Positions 36,449 to 48,110 of a stretch of 64,000 bases of DNA are shown in pieces. The position numbers and the translations under genes were made by a program. Every line of letters begins with the position of its first letter. Within the stretch, counting starts at the first letter, position 1. The notes below the pieces were generated by a model, which was not told where the DNA came from, did no database searches, and saw nothing but the letters and a program-made list of their open reading frames with translations. The DNA is from Cordia subcordata (Eukaryota; Streptophyta; Magnoliopsida; Boraginales; Cordiaceae): positions 6,752,501-6,816,500 of the forward strand of contig JAPTOF010000006.1 in the NCBI GenBank assembly GCA_028554755.1, written 5' to 3'.

Positions 36449-36679
36449 AGGGCTCATTTAAATTGACTTTTATTAAAAGTTTTTTGAAAATAATTAAAAA
36501 ATATTTTTTTAAAAAGTTAAAAATTCTAACTTCTGAAAAAAGTTATATTTAAATTTTTCTAAAGTTTTATTTTATTTTTTTAGCCAAACCAAATAATTAT
36601 TGACAAAACAATGAACATATTTCACCCAAAAAAAAAAGTAAATTTTTTTTAACAAAAAGTTAATCCAAATAGACTCTTA
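36449..36679. repeat. MITE, approximately 230 bp
   Basis: Left end AGGGCTCATTTAAATTGACTT. The right end, reverse-complemented, is AGAGTCTATTTGGATTAACTT. The interior has the family core TTAAAAATTCTAACTTCTG followed by a long pyrimidine/purine tract. The same ends and core recur at 50220, 57063, 59067 and 61536. Confidence 0.7.
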
Positions 36680-36683
36680 AAAT

Positions 36684-37394
36684 TAGGTTTGTGCACTTAT
36701 CGGGAAAATTTGATTCCCAACCAGAAAAATCGGGTATGAAGAAATAATTTTTGGAGAATCGAGAAACCGGGAAAAAAATATTAGGGATGGGAAAAAATTT
36801 CAAGGAACCGGGTTGGGATTAGAATAAAAATTCTTTTCCAGGAAAAACCTGAAACCCTATTTTTTTTAATTTTTTTAAATATACCTATGTGTGTGTATGT
36901 ATATGTTATAATATATTATTGAAACTTATCTTAAATCTTTAAACCCTTTTTCTTATATAAATATATATTATAAACTAGGGCTTAAGAGTCCAAACAACTT
37001 AACAAATCCCATCTCTTGACCTCTTCTACTTTTCACCGTTACTCTTCATATTTGAATATACATTTTTATTTATATTTTGAAGTTTAAATTCAAAATTATT
37101 TTATTGATGATGATGATTCTTATTTATTCAGCAGGGCATATTAATACTCTGTAGTAGAATTAGTTAATAGTTGAGACTTGAAAATGTAAAAAATTGCCAT
37201 GCTAGTACTAGAATTAGTTTTGAACCTTTTCTTTAAAAGAATTTGGAGATTCCCCAATATTTGATTGCTTTTTTCCATTCTCCATTTTTTCCAAATTACG
37301 TTCCCCGTTGATAAATTGGGACAATAAATGAATAAAATTCCTTTCTCAAAAAAATTTTGTTGATTGGAACCGAAATTCTCAATCAACACTCCTA
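36684..37394. mobile_element. Non-autonomous hAT-type element, copy A, 0.71 kb
   Basis: A perfect 8-bp TSD, CTTAAAAT, flanks it (36676-36683 and 37395-37402). The ends are TAGGTTTGTGCACTTATCGG and, reverse-complemented, TAGGAGTGTTGATTGAG. The interior shares blocks with the element at 58380 (GGATGGGAAAAAATTT, TTAGTTTTGAAC, GATTCCCCAAT, AATTTTGTTGATT), so the two are one family. No transposase is encoded. It inserted right at the end of a MITE. Confidence 0.85.
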
Positions 37395-37402
37395 CTTAAA
37401 AT

Positions 37403-38890
37403 TTTAGATTCCGTGCATATATAGTACTACGGCATCAAGAATATCATGCGTGGTACAAGAGAGTACGCTTTCTTTTCTGGTGCAAGAATTTCACGTTGCC
37501 CGAACAAAACTGATCGGCTTTGGCGCGGAAACCCTAAAGAATGTAAGAGGAAAAACCCTCTTGATGCGGAATAACTATATTTAGGGATGTTGTTCCCTCA
37601 TATTATAACTTTTTTTATATATTGATACGAGATAAATTATAACCACTCATGAGTTCGTAAAAATATCTCAACCATTTCTGTTAATTTTTTTAAAAAAAGT
37701 AAATTTTCCTCCAGTTATTCGCTTTTTTGGGATGTCTTACATTAATAATTGAGATAATTTTAACTAATATATGAACTCATATTAATCTGAGAAAAGTTCT
37801 GATATGAGAGGATCTTGATCTACCATATATTTTAGAAAACTTATATATAAATATTGTGAAAAATAGTTATAATTATTCAGTGATAATCGAATTGAATCAA
37901 GTAGAATCCTAAATAAACGAAAAAGCCTAATTTATAAAATTTGCTAGGTATGGTAAAATTGGATTTATTCAATAACCGAAAAACTAAATTGAAAATTTCA
38001 AACTCAGTTTTGATTAATAAATAATTAGAATAACCGAATATGTCATCAAGTATACTGATTTAATCAAATTCTTTCATCCAATTGTATAAGGAAATTTTTA
38101 TATTTCAAATTTTGTCGAAAAAGTAGTTATATAACTATCAAAACAATGTTTTTTGGTTGTTTTCATATTTTGGTTGTTAACCGAAGCTTTTATCTCATTA
38201 CTGCAGCTGAAACCATGAACCACTGAAAAATTAACTGAATTGAGATAATATTTTGATTTAGGTTTGGTTATTAATCGAATTTTGCTCACCTTTAATGTAA
38301 AAGATCTTTCTATTTCATGATTGTCTTTCTTTTTTTCAAAATAAAGTGAACTATAAGTATTTAGATCCATTTTCAAATATCAACCATTCATTTTAAGACA
38401 TGAAATTTATGTGCTTGTGCATGTCTAAGGATGTTCTCATAAATGTTTCACCAAACTATTGGAACTATCTAAATGATTAATTGTATCGAAACATTAATAA
38501 ACAGGTAGTTTGTGCGTATGTATGAATTCATACGTCATACTCGACCTATAATATGATTATTTTAAGCAAAATTTGTATGTTAAGCATTTACTTATTTATG
38601 TAATCTTTCAAAACTAACATCAAATCTTATCTCGAAGCAATTAATGAAAAACCAAATTAATTTACCGTAAATCCTAAAGAACCTGCAACGGAAACGACAA
38701 AATGTTCGTTAGTTGTCTTCTGTTAAAAAGAACCGAAGACTTCAGAGTTGTAAGTGGGTCCCACGTTCCCCAAACCTTCAAAAAAAAATCTTATTATGTG
38801 GTTTTGTGGTCCCACGTCAAACGTCAACCCTGCAGGAATTTTCAATAGCCCACGAATCCAAATACCCAAAATACCCCTGTCCGTTATTCA
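37403..38890. other. Intergenic; eroded AACCGAATA-rich repeat
   Basis: 37900-38300 contains several AACCGAA/TCGGTT-like words and ends near GAATTTTGCTCACCTTTAATG, reminiscent of the right end of the hAT element at 17.2 kb. It may be a degraded relative. No gene is seen. The last part leads into the IQD gene's leader. Confidence 0.4.
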
Positions 38891-39929
38891 TGTCATCCAC
38901 TTCTTCTTCCTAAACATTGAATCTTCATTTTTTTTTTTTTTGGGCAAAGATCTGCCCGACCCTTCTCTCCATTTCATTTTCTTAACCAACACAACGTGTG
39001 TGTGTGTCTTTCTGTGTGTTTTCGTGCTTCCAACTTTCTCTGTTGACATTTCTCGGTCTTTTGTTGTTGTTGGTGGTGGGGGTGAAGAGCAAGAGAAAAA
39101 TAGAAAGCTTCTCCATTTATGATAAGACTATTTCAGGTACCAAATCTTCATGCATGCTTGAATATATATAACATATTCTTTGCCTTTGTTACGTTTTTTT
39201 GTCATTCATGTTGATTAAGATATAGTTACTAATCAAATACTTTCTTCGGGTGGCATGAAAATGAAAATGAAAATGTTGTGTTGATTAAAAAAAAATTTTA
39301 ATGTTTTGTGTGATGATCTTCCATTTCTCAATTTCCTGTTGATGCAAGTTTTGGTTTTGGAACAAGGGGTTTGTTTGTTCAGGAGTCCTAGTTTTTGGCA
39401 CCCTTTTCGAGTTTAATACGAATTAGCCACGAAAATTGTCTGTCACCGGTATCCCATTTTCTAGTAGTGTCGCGATTATATTGCGATCATGGAATAATTT
39501 GGATATATTCTATATTCACTTTGAACGTATGGACTCTTCGTTAAGGTTAGGACATGTAAATTGTTTGTATAGAGAACTTTTAATCCCACAAATCCTTTAT
39601 CTGTTGGAGATTGTCCATAAGTTACTATAAGTTATTCACAAGAATTATTTCTAATGGATCAATATCGTGTTTTCTTTATGGATCTGCATCCTCATTTGTA
39701 ATTTCTTTTTCACAGATTTCACTTTTTCCAGTTCTCAGTGACAATACATGTGATTCTACCAGACTTGAAAGAGAAATTTTCGGGTTATAGTTATATAATT
39801 CTTGTGCCCAACTTTTTATGGCATTTAAACATTTACTGAGGAAACTCTATTAATCTGTCCCCTACTAAGTTTAGTAGGTGACTGAATTAATTGTGGTTTT
39901 GCTTTTCTGGAAGAGAAATTGATTGTGAA

Positions 39930-42567
39930 ATGGGGAAGAAGATCAGCTGGTTTTCTGCAGTGAGAAAAGCTCTGAGTCCAGAACCCAAAGAGAACAAAGA
40001 CAAGGTTGTTTATGATGTCAAATTCTTAGTATTCCCCTTCCCAGTTTGTTTTTTTTATTCACATCTTCAGTGATTTGCATTTCGCTTTTCTCCAGATAAC
40101 TCAAAAATCAAAAGGATGGTTTTGGAAACAGAAGAGCCAGGAATTGGATTCTGCACAAGCAGAATCAACCAGGGTGGACCCTGGATCACCTTCTCCTAGC
40201 CAGGAGGTGAAATTGATGGATGCTGAGAATGAGCAGGCCAAGCATGCCTACTCGGTTGCTCTTGCCACCGCTGCGGCTGCAGAAGCTGCCGTGGCAGCCG
40301 CTCAGGCTGCAGCTGAGATTGTTCGGCTCACTGCTGCTGCCAGATCCCCCCGGGCTAAGCCAAAGGAAGAGATCGCAGCTATGAAGATACAGACAGCTTT
40401 CCGTGGATACACGGTAAGAAATTCAGCTCAAGAGTCTTGGAACTTCTGGTGTATTACGTCTTTGACAATCCTATATTTCTATAAGGTGTTTTGTCTTCTA
40501 CAACTTTTGAGTCATTTGGTATAGGGATGGTGCCTTGTTCTCTCTTTTGTCTTAATATGACTGTATTGAAGAACTTTTAAGTATTTTCTTTCAATTGCAC
40601 ACAAAAGCTTATATCTTATTGCTTGAATTCCCTCCTTCATGAGGAAAATTGCTCTTATTCCAGGTCTTTTATGTTCAGTTTCATATGCAGTGGAGCTGGT
40701 AACAAAATGATCTGTTGATCTGCATTTAACTGCATTTTATGGTATTTGAAGCCTGTCCTGTTTTCTTCTTGTTTGTAGTTCTCATTTGTTTTTCGCGGTT
40801 TGTTCAGGCAAGAAAGGCCTTGCGGGCTTTGAAAGGACTAGTGAGGTTGAAATCATTGATTCAAGGGCAACCTGCTAAACGTCAGGCGACAACCACCTTA
40901 CGATGTATGCAGACTATGGCTCGCGTGCAAGCCGAGATTTGTGCAAGGAGAAGGAGAATGTCAGAGGAAAACCAGGCTCTCCAACAACAGCTACTGCAGA
41001 AGCACGAGAAAGAACTTGAAAAGCTTAGAACAACACCAGTGCGTGCCTTTCTTTGCTTCACCAATACCAGCTTTGAGTCTACATGGTTGCTGCGTGAAGT
41101 TTGTTTTATTTTATTTTAATTTTTTTGGCTTGCTGAGTACTTTCAGGATGAAATGATTCCGATACTTAGAGCATTACTACACTGAAGTTTGTTACTTTGC
41201 CAGGACTTCTTGGTTTAACATCATTCATTGTTCTCTGTCCCGTTTTTTGAAATAGATCTTTCTAGTTTGTGCCACATATCAGTTTTTCTACCCAATATAT
41301 ACCAGTCAAGGAAAATTATGAGATTTTTTCGGTCACCAGGATGATTGATAATGGATGATGAATCAAAGCTTGGTCTCATGTTTCACTACCAATTCTTGCA
41401 GTCTCTTGTTTTGTCCATTAGAAATATTTTATTTTACAAATTTGGAAAGAAACTGTACTCTAATCCTGCCTCTCGTAAGTTCTTTTTGACTGTTGATTTT
41501 TGGCTTCCAATGCTAGTGGTAAGGAATTATCAAAACATGGAATTTTTTTTTCCAGCTGTTTCTGTCAAGAAAACATATATTTTTCTTGCAATTTACCAGA
41601 GAAACGTGAACCCTGTGAATTTTATTGGGTATTTTTCTTCTTGAATAAGATTTCCTGGTATCTCTGCTACAGAAAGGAGATGGTTGGGATGATAGCACCG
41701 GAAGTAAGGAGCAAATTGAAGCAAGGCTGCAGAACAGGCAGGAGGCAGCTATTAGAAGAGAAAGAGCATTGGCTTATGCACACTCCCATCAGGTATTAAT
41801 CGTCTTGTATTGTATCAATTTCTTGCTTCAATGGTTAAGTGATCTCTGAATTTTTCGTAGTTCTGTTTGTACAAGTGCAATGAACAAAAAGGATGAACAA
41901 TTTAAAACTGTTTCTGCAGCAAACATGGAGGAGCTCTGGAAGATCTGGAAGGCATACATTCATGGATCCAAATAATCCGCACTGGGGTTGGAGTTGGTTA
42001 GAGAGATGGATGGCTGCACGACCATGGGATAACCAAAATGAAGTTGGCAAAGAACTTACTAGTGACCGTACATCTGTGCAGAGCAATACGCGCCAAGTTC
42101 AGACTCATCATAATCTGAACCTTGATGATAGGCCTTCTCCATCAGCCAAAAAGCAAGCAGCATCTACTCCACGCCGTGTATCTGTTTCTACTCCCCGTGC
42201 AAGGACACCATCCTCTGTATCAGCTGGTAGAGTAAAGCCTGCGAGCCCAAGGAAAAGCGTTTGCAGTGTCGATGATGATGCTAGGAGCACGCGGAGTGTA
42301 CAGTCAGAACGTCGCAGGAGGCACAGCATCACAGGATTGTCAATCAGAGATGATGAGAGCTTGACCAGTTCACCTGCAGTTCCAAGTTACATGGCTCCCA
42401 CTAAAGCAGCAAAAGCCAGGAACCAAGCACCAAGTCTGTTGGGCGCAGATAAGGGTGGGACACCAGAAAGAGACTCTGTTGGGACCGTGAAGAAGCGGTT
42501 GTCTTTCTCAGGCTCTCCTTCTGGCCCAAGGAGGCACTCTGGTCCCCCTAAGGTAGATAGTAGCTAG
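39930..42567 (+). CDS. IQ67-domain (IQD) calmodulin-binding protein, IQD3-like
   Basis: Five coding exons: 39930-40004, 40096-40413, 40808-41038, 41673-41792 and 41920-42567. All are phase 0 with GT-AG introns, and together encode 463 residues, normal for the family. The start MGKKISWFSAVRKALSPEPK is the IQD N-terminus. An Ala-rich helix precedes the IQ67 domain (EEIAAMKIQTAFRGYTARKA and onward through LKGLVRLKSLIQG, about residues 113-180), which is split by the family's conserved intron. Later come MDPNNPHWGWSWLERWMAARPW, a Ser/Arg-rich basic region, and a C-terminal DUF4005-like block (SYMAPTKAAKAR, KKRLSFSGSP). IQD proteins bind calmodulin, decorate microtubules or nuclei and act as scaffolds in cell-shape control. 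A 5' UTR exon ends at 39136 (TTTCAG/GTACC), so the leader is spliced; its exact acceptor is unclear. Intact and probably functional. Confidence 0.93.
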
Positions 42568-43360
42568 GCACTGGTGTGTCATCGAAATGAAATCACTGAT
42601 ATAGATGACAATGTGCCTCCTGCAAACATAAAAATGACATAACTTAGTTCTGCAGATAATGGAGTAAATAATCGAAAAGCCTAATTTGAGGGATGGAGGG
42701 TATTTATGTGTTAGGTTTTCTTTTTCTTTTCCACTTTCACCCAAATGCTAGTGATGTTTATCCCATTTTCTTCAGTTCGGTCATGTTCCATGTATCACTT
42801 TGGTTTCTCGGTCTTTTCCTTTTAATGAAATGACACTAGATATTGTGATCCTCTGGTGTTGCATTTGTTTTGTATCTAATGGAGAGCTTACATTATTTGA
42901 TATACAAGAAAATGCAGCAGCAGTAGCTTAACTTTACATCTTATCTCCTAAATCATACAGAAGCAGAACTGATAAAGTGTAGATTAAGGCCACACAACTC
43001 AGCTGAGCTTACTGTTTTACTTTTACTGAATTGGTAATTTGTATCTGCTTAATGCAGCATCAAGTTAGGAATGAATATTTTTGCAGAGAAACATGCATAT
43101 GTTGATACACAAGCACATTGTTTTAGGTCCTTTATTTATGAATGATTATTGATTTACTCAAGAATGAGATTGATCTACCAAGAATACTAATTTAATCCGT
43201 TGGTACATGATATATTAGTCAAAACTCTTGTTGTCAGTTGTCACTCAGTGTTCCAAATATATCTCATTATAAATGTTTTACGTGGTATAGTAACATTCTA
43301 TAAAAAAAAAAAAAATTGTGCCATCAGATGATCTTTACAACAACGTTATACGTTACAAAA

Positions 43361-43470
43361 GTATCTGAGTTATTACGCAATTAAGTTTATATCATGACTT
43401 ATGATGGGACTCGAGGTATCTAAGTTATTACGCAATTAAGTTTATATCATGACTTATGATGGAACCCGAA
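43361..43470. repeat. 55-bp tandem repeat, two copies
   Basis: The unit begins GTATCTGAGTTATTACGC and ends TATGATGGGACTCGAG. Copy 2 starts at 43416 with a few substitutions. Confidence 0.85.
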
Positions 43471-45179
43471 TCACCATGCATGGTAATGAATATGGGAGTA
43501 AGGTATGTCACTTCTGATGATGATGCTGAATACCAGAGACATCGTTTTCTTACTTGCACGCGTGCGCATTTCAAAGCAAATAATTTGCTAGAGGAAAGTA
43601 CAACATTTTCATGGGAGCATGCACACATTCAGTTTTGTCCCGCAGAAAATGATTTGCCGCTGATACTTCGCTTTTAAGTTCACACAACTCATATAGGCAA
43701 TTGGTGATCGAGTTCTCCCAAGTAAATTTTCTTGATAACCAAAAAAAAAAAAAAAAAAACTTGGAACCGATACCACCTGCAATTCGTCTTGAAAATGTCT
43801 CAATCTTTTATCTTTTGGGATTTGTCACATTTATTCACCATTCTTTACACTTTTAGTTACCTAGCACACCAAACGATGGACCTGAAGCAGCACCTAAATG
43901 GCTAAATCTATTACCACCGTGGATAAAGAGTAGTGAAGTTGGCCAAAAATGCTTAAAATTAGGACAATTTCGTAATTTTGACATGTTTATTCTCTATTTT
44001 ACTCGAGAAAAATTAAAACTTTAAATTTAAATTGAACTTTTTGTTTATCTTTCATTACTAAATATCCAAGCCCCAACAAGTCTATTATCGTTTCTAATGT
44101 ATTGACAACGTGTATGCCTATATATGTCAATATATATAAATACAAATGAATGAAATGTTTAAAATTATAATAGTGAGCATATGCATAGCAAATCCTTTTT
44201 TCCAATACTCGAATATTTAATAAGTCCGTGAATCTTATAATAAGGGCATTTAACAATATTGTCTCTTATTACTTCTCTACTAAAGTTCAACATTCAAGTA
44301 CGTGAAGCGAAAAAAGAATAGGAATAGTTTCATGTGAAACTATAGAGAGAACATTAACCTAATAAATATTTTGATCAAATAAATCAATAATGTCCATCTT
44401 TTTATTGATCATCAGACCATTCAATCACATGATAAATTAACACTCAAACTCTTTTTCAAATTATCTTAAACGTCAATAAGATTAAGTATTAACCCATGCT
44501 TACTACAGAAAACAGTAAATGTGAGAAACCAAAACGACCCTTGATTAATTATCATTTTTAAATCCAACAAAACTCATCTAAATCGTAAAACAAAATAGAA
44601 CAAAAAACAACCAAAAATAAATGAAAACCATCCTTGACAAATAACAATTCTTAAATAAAAAAAATCATCTAAACCATAAAAACAAATTTAAAACAAAAAA
44701 TACGTAGAAATAAACTAAAACCACCCTGGATATGTAACCTTTCTTAATGAGAGAAGACTCATGGAAATTATACAAACAAATTCAGAACAAATGTTAACCA
44801 AAAATAAACTAAGGGCATGTTCGACGCAATTAGCAGATTAGGTAGCGGATAGCAGTTTGGGTAGCGGATAACTGTTTTATTTTAACAGTTAGCTGATAGT
44901 TGTTTCACTAGTAGATTAACAATTTTCAATTCAAAAAGACTTATTTAAACTATAAAAGCAAATTTAGAACAAAAATCATCCAAAATTTGAAAAAGAAAAA
45001 GAAGAACAATCTCAAAACCAATATTATAATATATTAAACACGTTAGATACTTGATTTGGTAGATTGAACGAATTCAGATACTTGAATCAAGAAAAGAATA
45101 GAATTAGTTTCATGGTACCTCGCCCCTTTTGCTCGGCAAGAGTCCCGTAGGGGTAATAGGGCAATTTCTGTCAAAAAAA

Positions 45180-45600
45180 CCCCAGTGGAATGGGGGCGGG
45201 GCGGAGCAAGATAAGGATTCATCCACCCCACTCTACCCAGTTTTGCTATAAATGTATATTTGTTACTTTTTGTATGTTATTATGTATTTTTACTGTAAAC
45301 ATTTTATCATTTAGTATACATCTATAATATATTTTTACATATTTTAATGTAGACTTTACATTAATAGAAACTCTTTGGTTTAATGGCAAAAGTTAATCTA
45401 TTTGTAATATATTTTTATGCATTAGTAAGGGCATGGCGGAGTATTTTTCATCCACCAGGTGTAGAAATAGTAATATAAGAGTTTACCCCGACAGAAATAT
45501 ATGATAGGTATAGGGACAAAAATTTTATTAATATGTGCAGAGCAGGGGTAAATACACCCTGCCCCTACCCCTACCCCTACCCCACCCTAGTGCCATCTCT
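45180..45600. mobile_element. Possible hAT-type MITE with G-rich ends
   Basis: The left part reads GTGGAATGGGGGCGGGGCGG. The right end, reverse-complemented, reads AGAGATGGCACTAGGGTGGG. Such AGATGGCAATGGGGCGGGG ends are typical of a plant hAT MITE group. No TSD is visible and the boundaries are approximate. Confidence 0.45.
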
Positions 45601-47066
45601 ATACATTATAATATTCGAGGAGTAGTACTGTCCTTAAAAATATAGCAAATAATGAAAATTTGCAGTGAAATTTGCAGTCCTAGAATGAACATTACAGAAG
45701 CACAAATTTACGACCAAAAAGAGCATGAACCAGTCAAACACAAAGTGGGTTCCGTTAATCTTAGAAACAGGTCAATCTTAGTACAGCATGGAATGGACTT
45801 TTTCTGTTTTTTGGTCGGTAATTGACGTTGCATGACCCATTAAGCAATTTTAGAATGTTGAAACAAGACCTCAATTTTTTGTAATAAATAAGTAATTCAA
45901 ATGAATAAATTTTAGTAATACTCAATTTATTTATTTTGTCCCCCAAATACTGAATTTTTCCGTGCAAGACAAATTTAAAAAATTTATAAATTTTAAGGAG
46001 TTTTTTTGGTAAAACTTGTTTATTTATTTATTCTTTTCTTAGATAATAGAATTTCATGAAGGAGAACAAAACTCAATTATCGACTAATGAATTAAAACAA
46101 AACTCAATTACCGACTGATAAATTAGTAGACTTTCCTTTACATAGTTTATTAGATATTATATATTATGATTATTTATGTTTGTAATATCTAATATTATTA
46201 ACTTTTATTGTTGTATATGAATTAATTCCTATTCTGACATTAAAATATAGGAAAACTTGTTTTAATTTTAAATCGATAGCGACAGCTATCTTTATTCAAA
46301 TATGTACATCTTTATTCACCGAATGACAATTACCTCCCAATCAGGGGACCGCGAGCAAGAAAATGGAAGAAGAAAGCAAAACAAATAAAATCATCCATCA
46401 TCATACTTCTTATTACATCACAAATAACGTATCTAACAGAAACCCCAAAAGTCAGTTTTCAATAAGCAGGCAATGGTCAAGGGGAAGGTTTGAATTAAAG
46501 AAAAGCATGAAATACTTTGTACGTGATAGAGATATTATCATGTTCTTGGTCTACAAAAGAACATTCTTCACCTTTAGCTGTTGAACACGCAAGTGCCCTT
46601 TTCATTAAAAGTCGTCTTTGAATAACCAAGAAATTGAAAATTCTCATAAGCTGCTCTCACTTTTTGTCAAACGATCTTATCTTTCCCGAGACAAATACGA
46701 CCCAATTAAATGTTATTCTTCTAAATAAGATTAATTATATAAATTAAAAAAACGTTACTATATATTTTTATTTAGAGTTCTTGATATTTTTCATATACAA
46801 TTTCCATTGGGGAAATGAATTTTCTTTCTTTTTATTTTATTTTATTTTTTTGTTGAGTTAGAATATTCTCAAACTACATTGGATTTAAGACTGATTCTCT
46901 TATTTGGTCAGGAGTTATGAAAGAAAAGCATGTCCAACAAGTGAGCTCCCAAAGATTCGTACTCATATTATCTTCTTTACAAATAAAATCATTACCATCT
47001 CGACCAATAACTTGACGGTGAGAAATTTGTAAACTCATAGTCAAACTATCATGGTGCCCAAAGTCG

Positions 47067-47899
47067 CTAAAATGCAGTACCCAGATCGTCCTCATGATCA
47101 GAAAAGAAGCTGCTTGAATTCAGGTGTGGTTGCAGTTCTCTGGTGGTGCTATCTTCATGTTTGGCCATTTCCATACGAATAGATATCAAGTTGTTGTTCT
47201 GGGACTGCATGTTTAAGATCTCGGCTTGTGCCTTGGCCAATTCAGCTTGGAGCTCACTGACTTGCCTCTGAAGTTGGCAAATTGCTCCTGCACAACCATA
47301 AATAGGATCTCTAATCCTGGCATTTGCTTCATACACCAAAGTATTCACAGCATCCGCTCTATTTGTCTCCGGGAGTTCCTGGAAACATGTAAGGTTAGGG
47401 CTCGTTCAGATTAGTTTTTTCAAAAGTGTATTTTTTTTTAATTTTAAAAAAAATTAAAAATTCTGATTTTTCTTAAATATAACCAGATACTTATTACAAA
47501 AAAAAAAAAAAGAAGAAGAAGTAATTTTTCAAGAAAAAAATGCTTTTAATTCGACATAATGTACCTGAACTCTTAACGACAGACATAAAACGTTACTCGC
47601 TATTACTATCTAATTGTATTGCACTCAATACAGAGCTAAAAGTTTACCTGCAACAACTTAATGATGTTGCTAGCACCAAAGACTTTGTGAGCAACAGTAA
47701 ACTTGAGGGGTTCAGTAGGAGGAAAGTAAGGCGCTAAAACACAGTTCTCCCCGCATCTACGACGGAGGATCTTGCATGCAGCACAAGGACTAAGAATGAC
47801 TTGTGGAGGAGCACTTGAGGGTGATGAAGAAGGAGACAGCGAGGAGTAGCGAGGAGCAGCAGACATTGTGCTGCTCCTAGCCTTCTCAATACAGACCAT
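47067..47899 (-). CDS. LOB-domain transcription factor, LBD1/LBD11-like (copy 1)
   Basis: Two exons, 47899-47648 and 47378-47067, joined at phase 0 by a GT-AG intron in the position typical of LBD genes; 187 residues. After a Ser/Pro-rich lead the LOB domain begins SPCAACKILRRRCGENC (C-X2-C-X6-C-X3-C zinc block), continues with YFPPTEPLKF and the GAS block (VFGASNIIKLLQ), and ends in a leucine-zipper-like coil (LQRQVSELQAELAKAQAEIL), making it class I. Such proteins bind DNA in the nucleus and control organ boundaries; the LBD1/11 group is linked to cambium and secondary growth (family knowledge). The start MVCIEKARSS was chosen because it aligns with the paralogue's start, although the frame is open further upstream. 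The intron contains a truncated MITE (about 47397-47550). Confidence 0.92.
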
Positions 47900-47924
47900 C
47901 TTTGGATATGTGTAAGTGTGTGTT

Positions 47925-47937
47925 GGGGGGGGGGGGG
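47925..47937 (-). promoter_or_regulatory. Poly(C)13 tract in the LBD copy 1 leader
   Basis: Thirteen consecutive G on the plus strand, hence C in the transcript, 25 nt upstream of the ATG. The paralogue has a tract of the same length in its own leader. Confidence 0.7.
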
Positions 47938-48013
47938 TGACCAGTCGTTGAAGATTGAACGTAAACCGTGTTGGTGATTGTGAGTTTGTTCTGGTTTGAG
48001 CAGAAAGGCAGAG

Positions 48014-48021
48014 TTTATGTA
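48014..48021 (-). promoter_or_regulatory. Possible TATA box of LBD copy 1
   Basis: TACATAAA on the minus strand, about 115 bp upstream of the ATG, in the same relative place as the TATATAAA of the paralogue. Strength unknown. Confidence 0.5.
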
Positions 48022-48110
48022 GATACATATGCAGGAAGGAAGCCCTGGAATGACACATGTGCATGACTTCACGAAGCGACTGGATGACATCACCGGACCC
48101 TAATTGGAAC

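Larger units (their letters stand above)
42568..46320. other. IQD 3' flank and intergenic DNA
   Basis: The IQD 3' UTR probably runs to about 42850. Beyond it are a 55-bp tandem repeat (43361-43470), an unassigned 73-codon frame (43456-43677), an A-tract (43740-43759) and a GC-rich transposon remnant (45180-45600). At 44815-44930 there is a GGGCATGTTCGACGC-type MITE-like end with internal TAGCGGATA repeats. No further gene is seen. Confidence 0.5.
46330..48110 (-). repeat. LBD segmental duplication, unit 1
   Basis: This unit holds an LBD gene plus its 3' and 5' flanks and is paralogous to 59565-61520. Outside the coding region, matching blocks include ACAAATAACG, TCAATAAGC, GTCGTCTTTGAATAACCAAGAAATTG and the 13-nt G run. 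The shared flanks show that a genomic segment, not just the coding sequence, was duplicated. Confidence 0.8.

Noticed and set aside
43456..43677. 73-codon ORF as a gene
   Set aside because: It has no domain, no leader or splice evidence, and it overlaps a local tandem duplication.
45562..45587. Interstitial telomere-like repeat
   Set aside because: The unit is CCCCTA, not the plant telomeric CCCTAAA, and it belongs to a G-rich transposon end.
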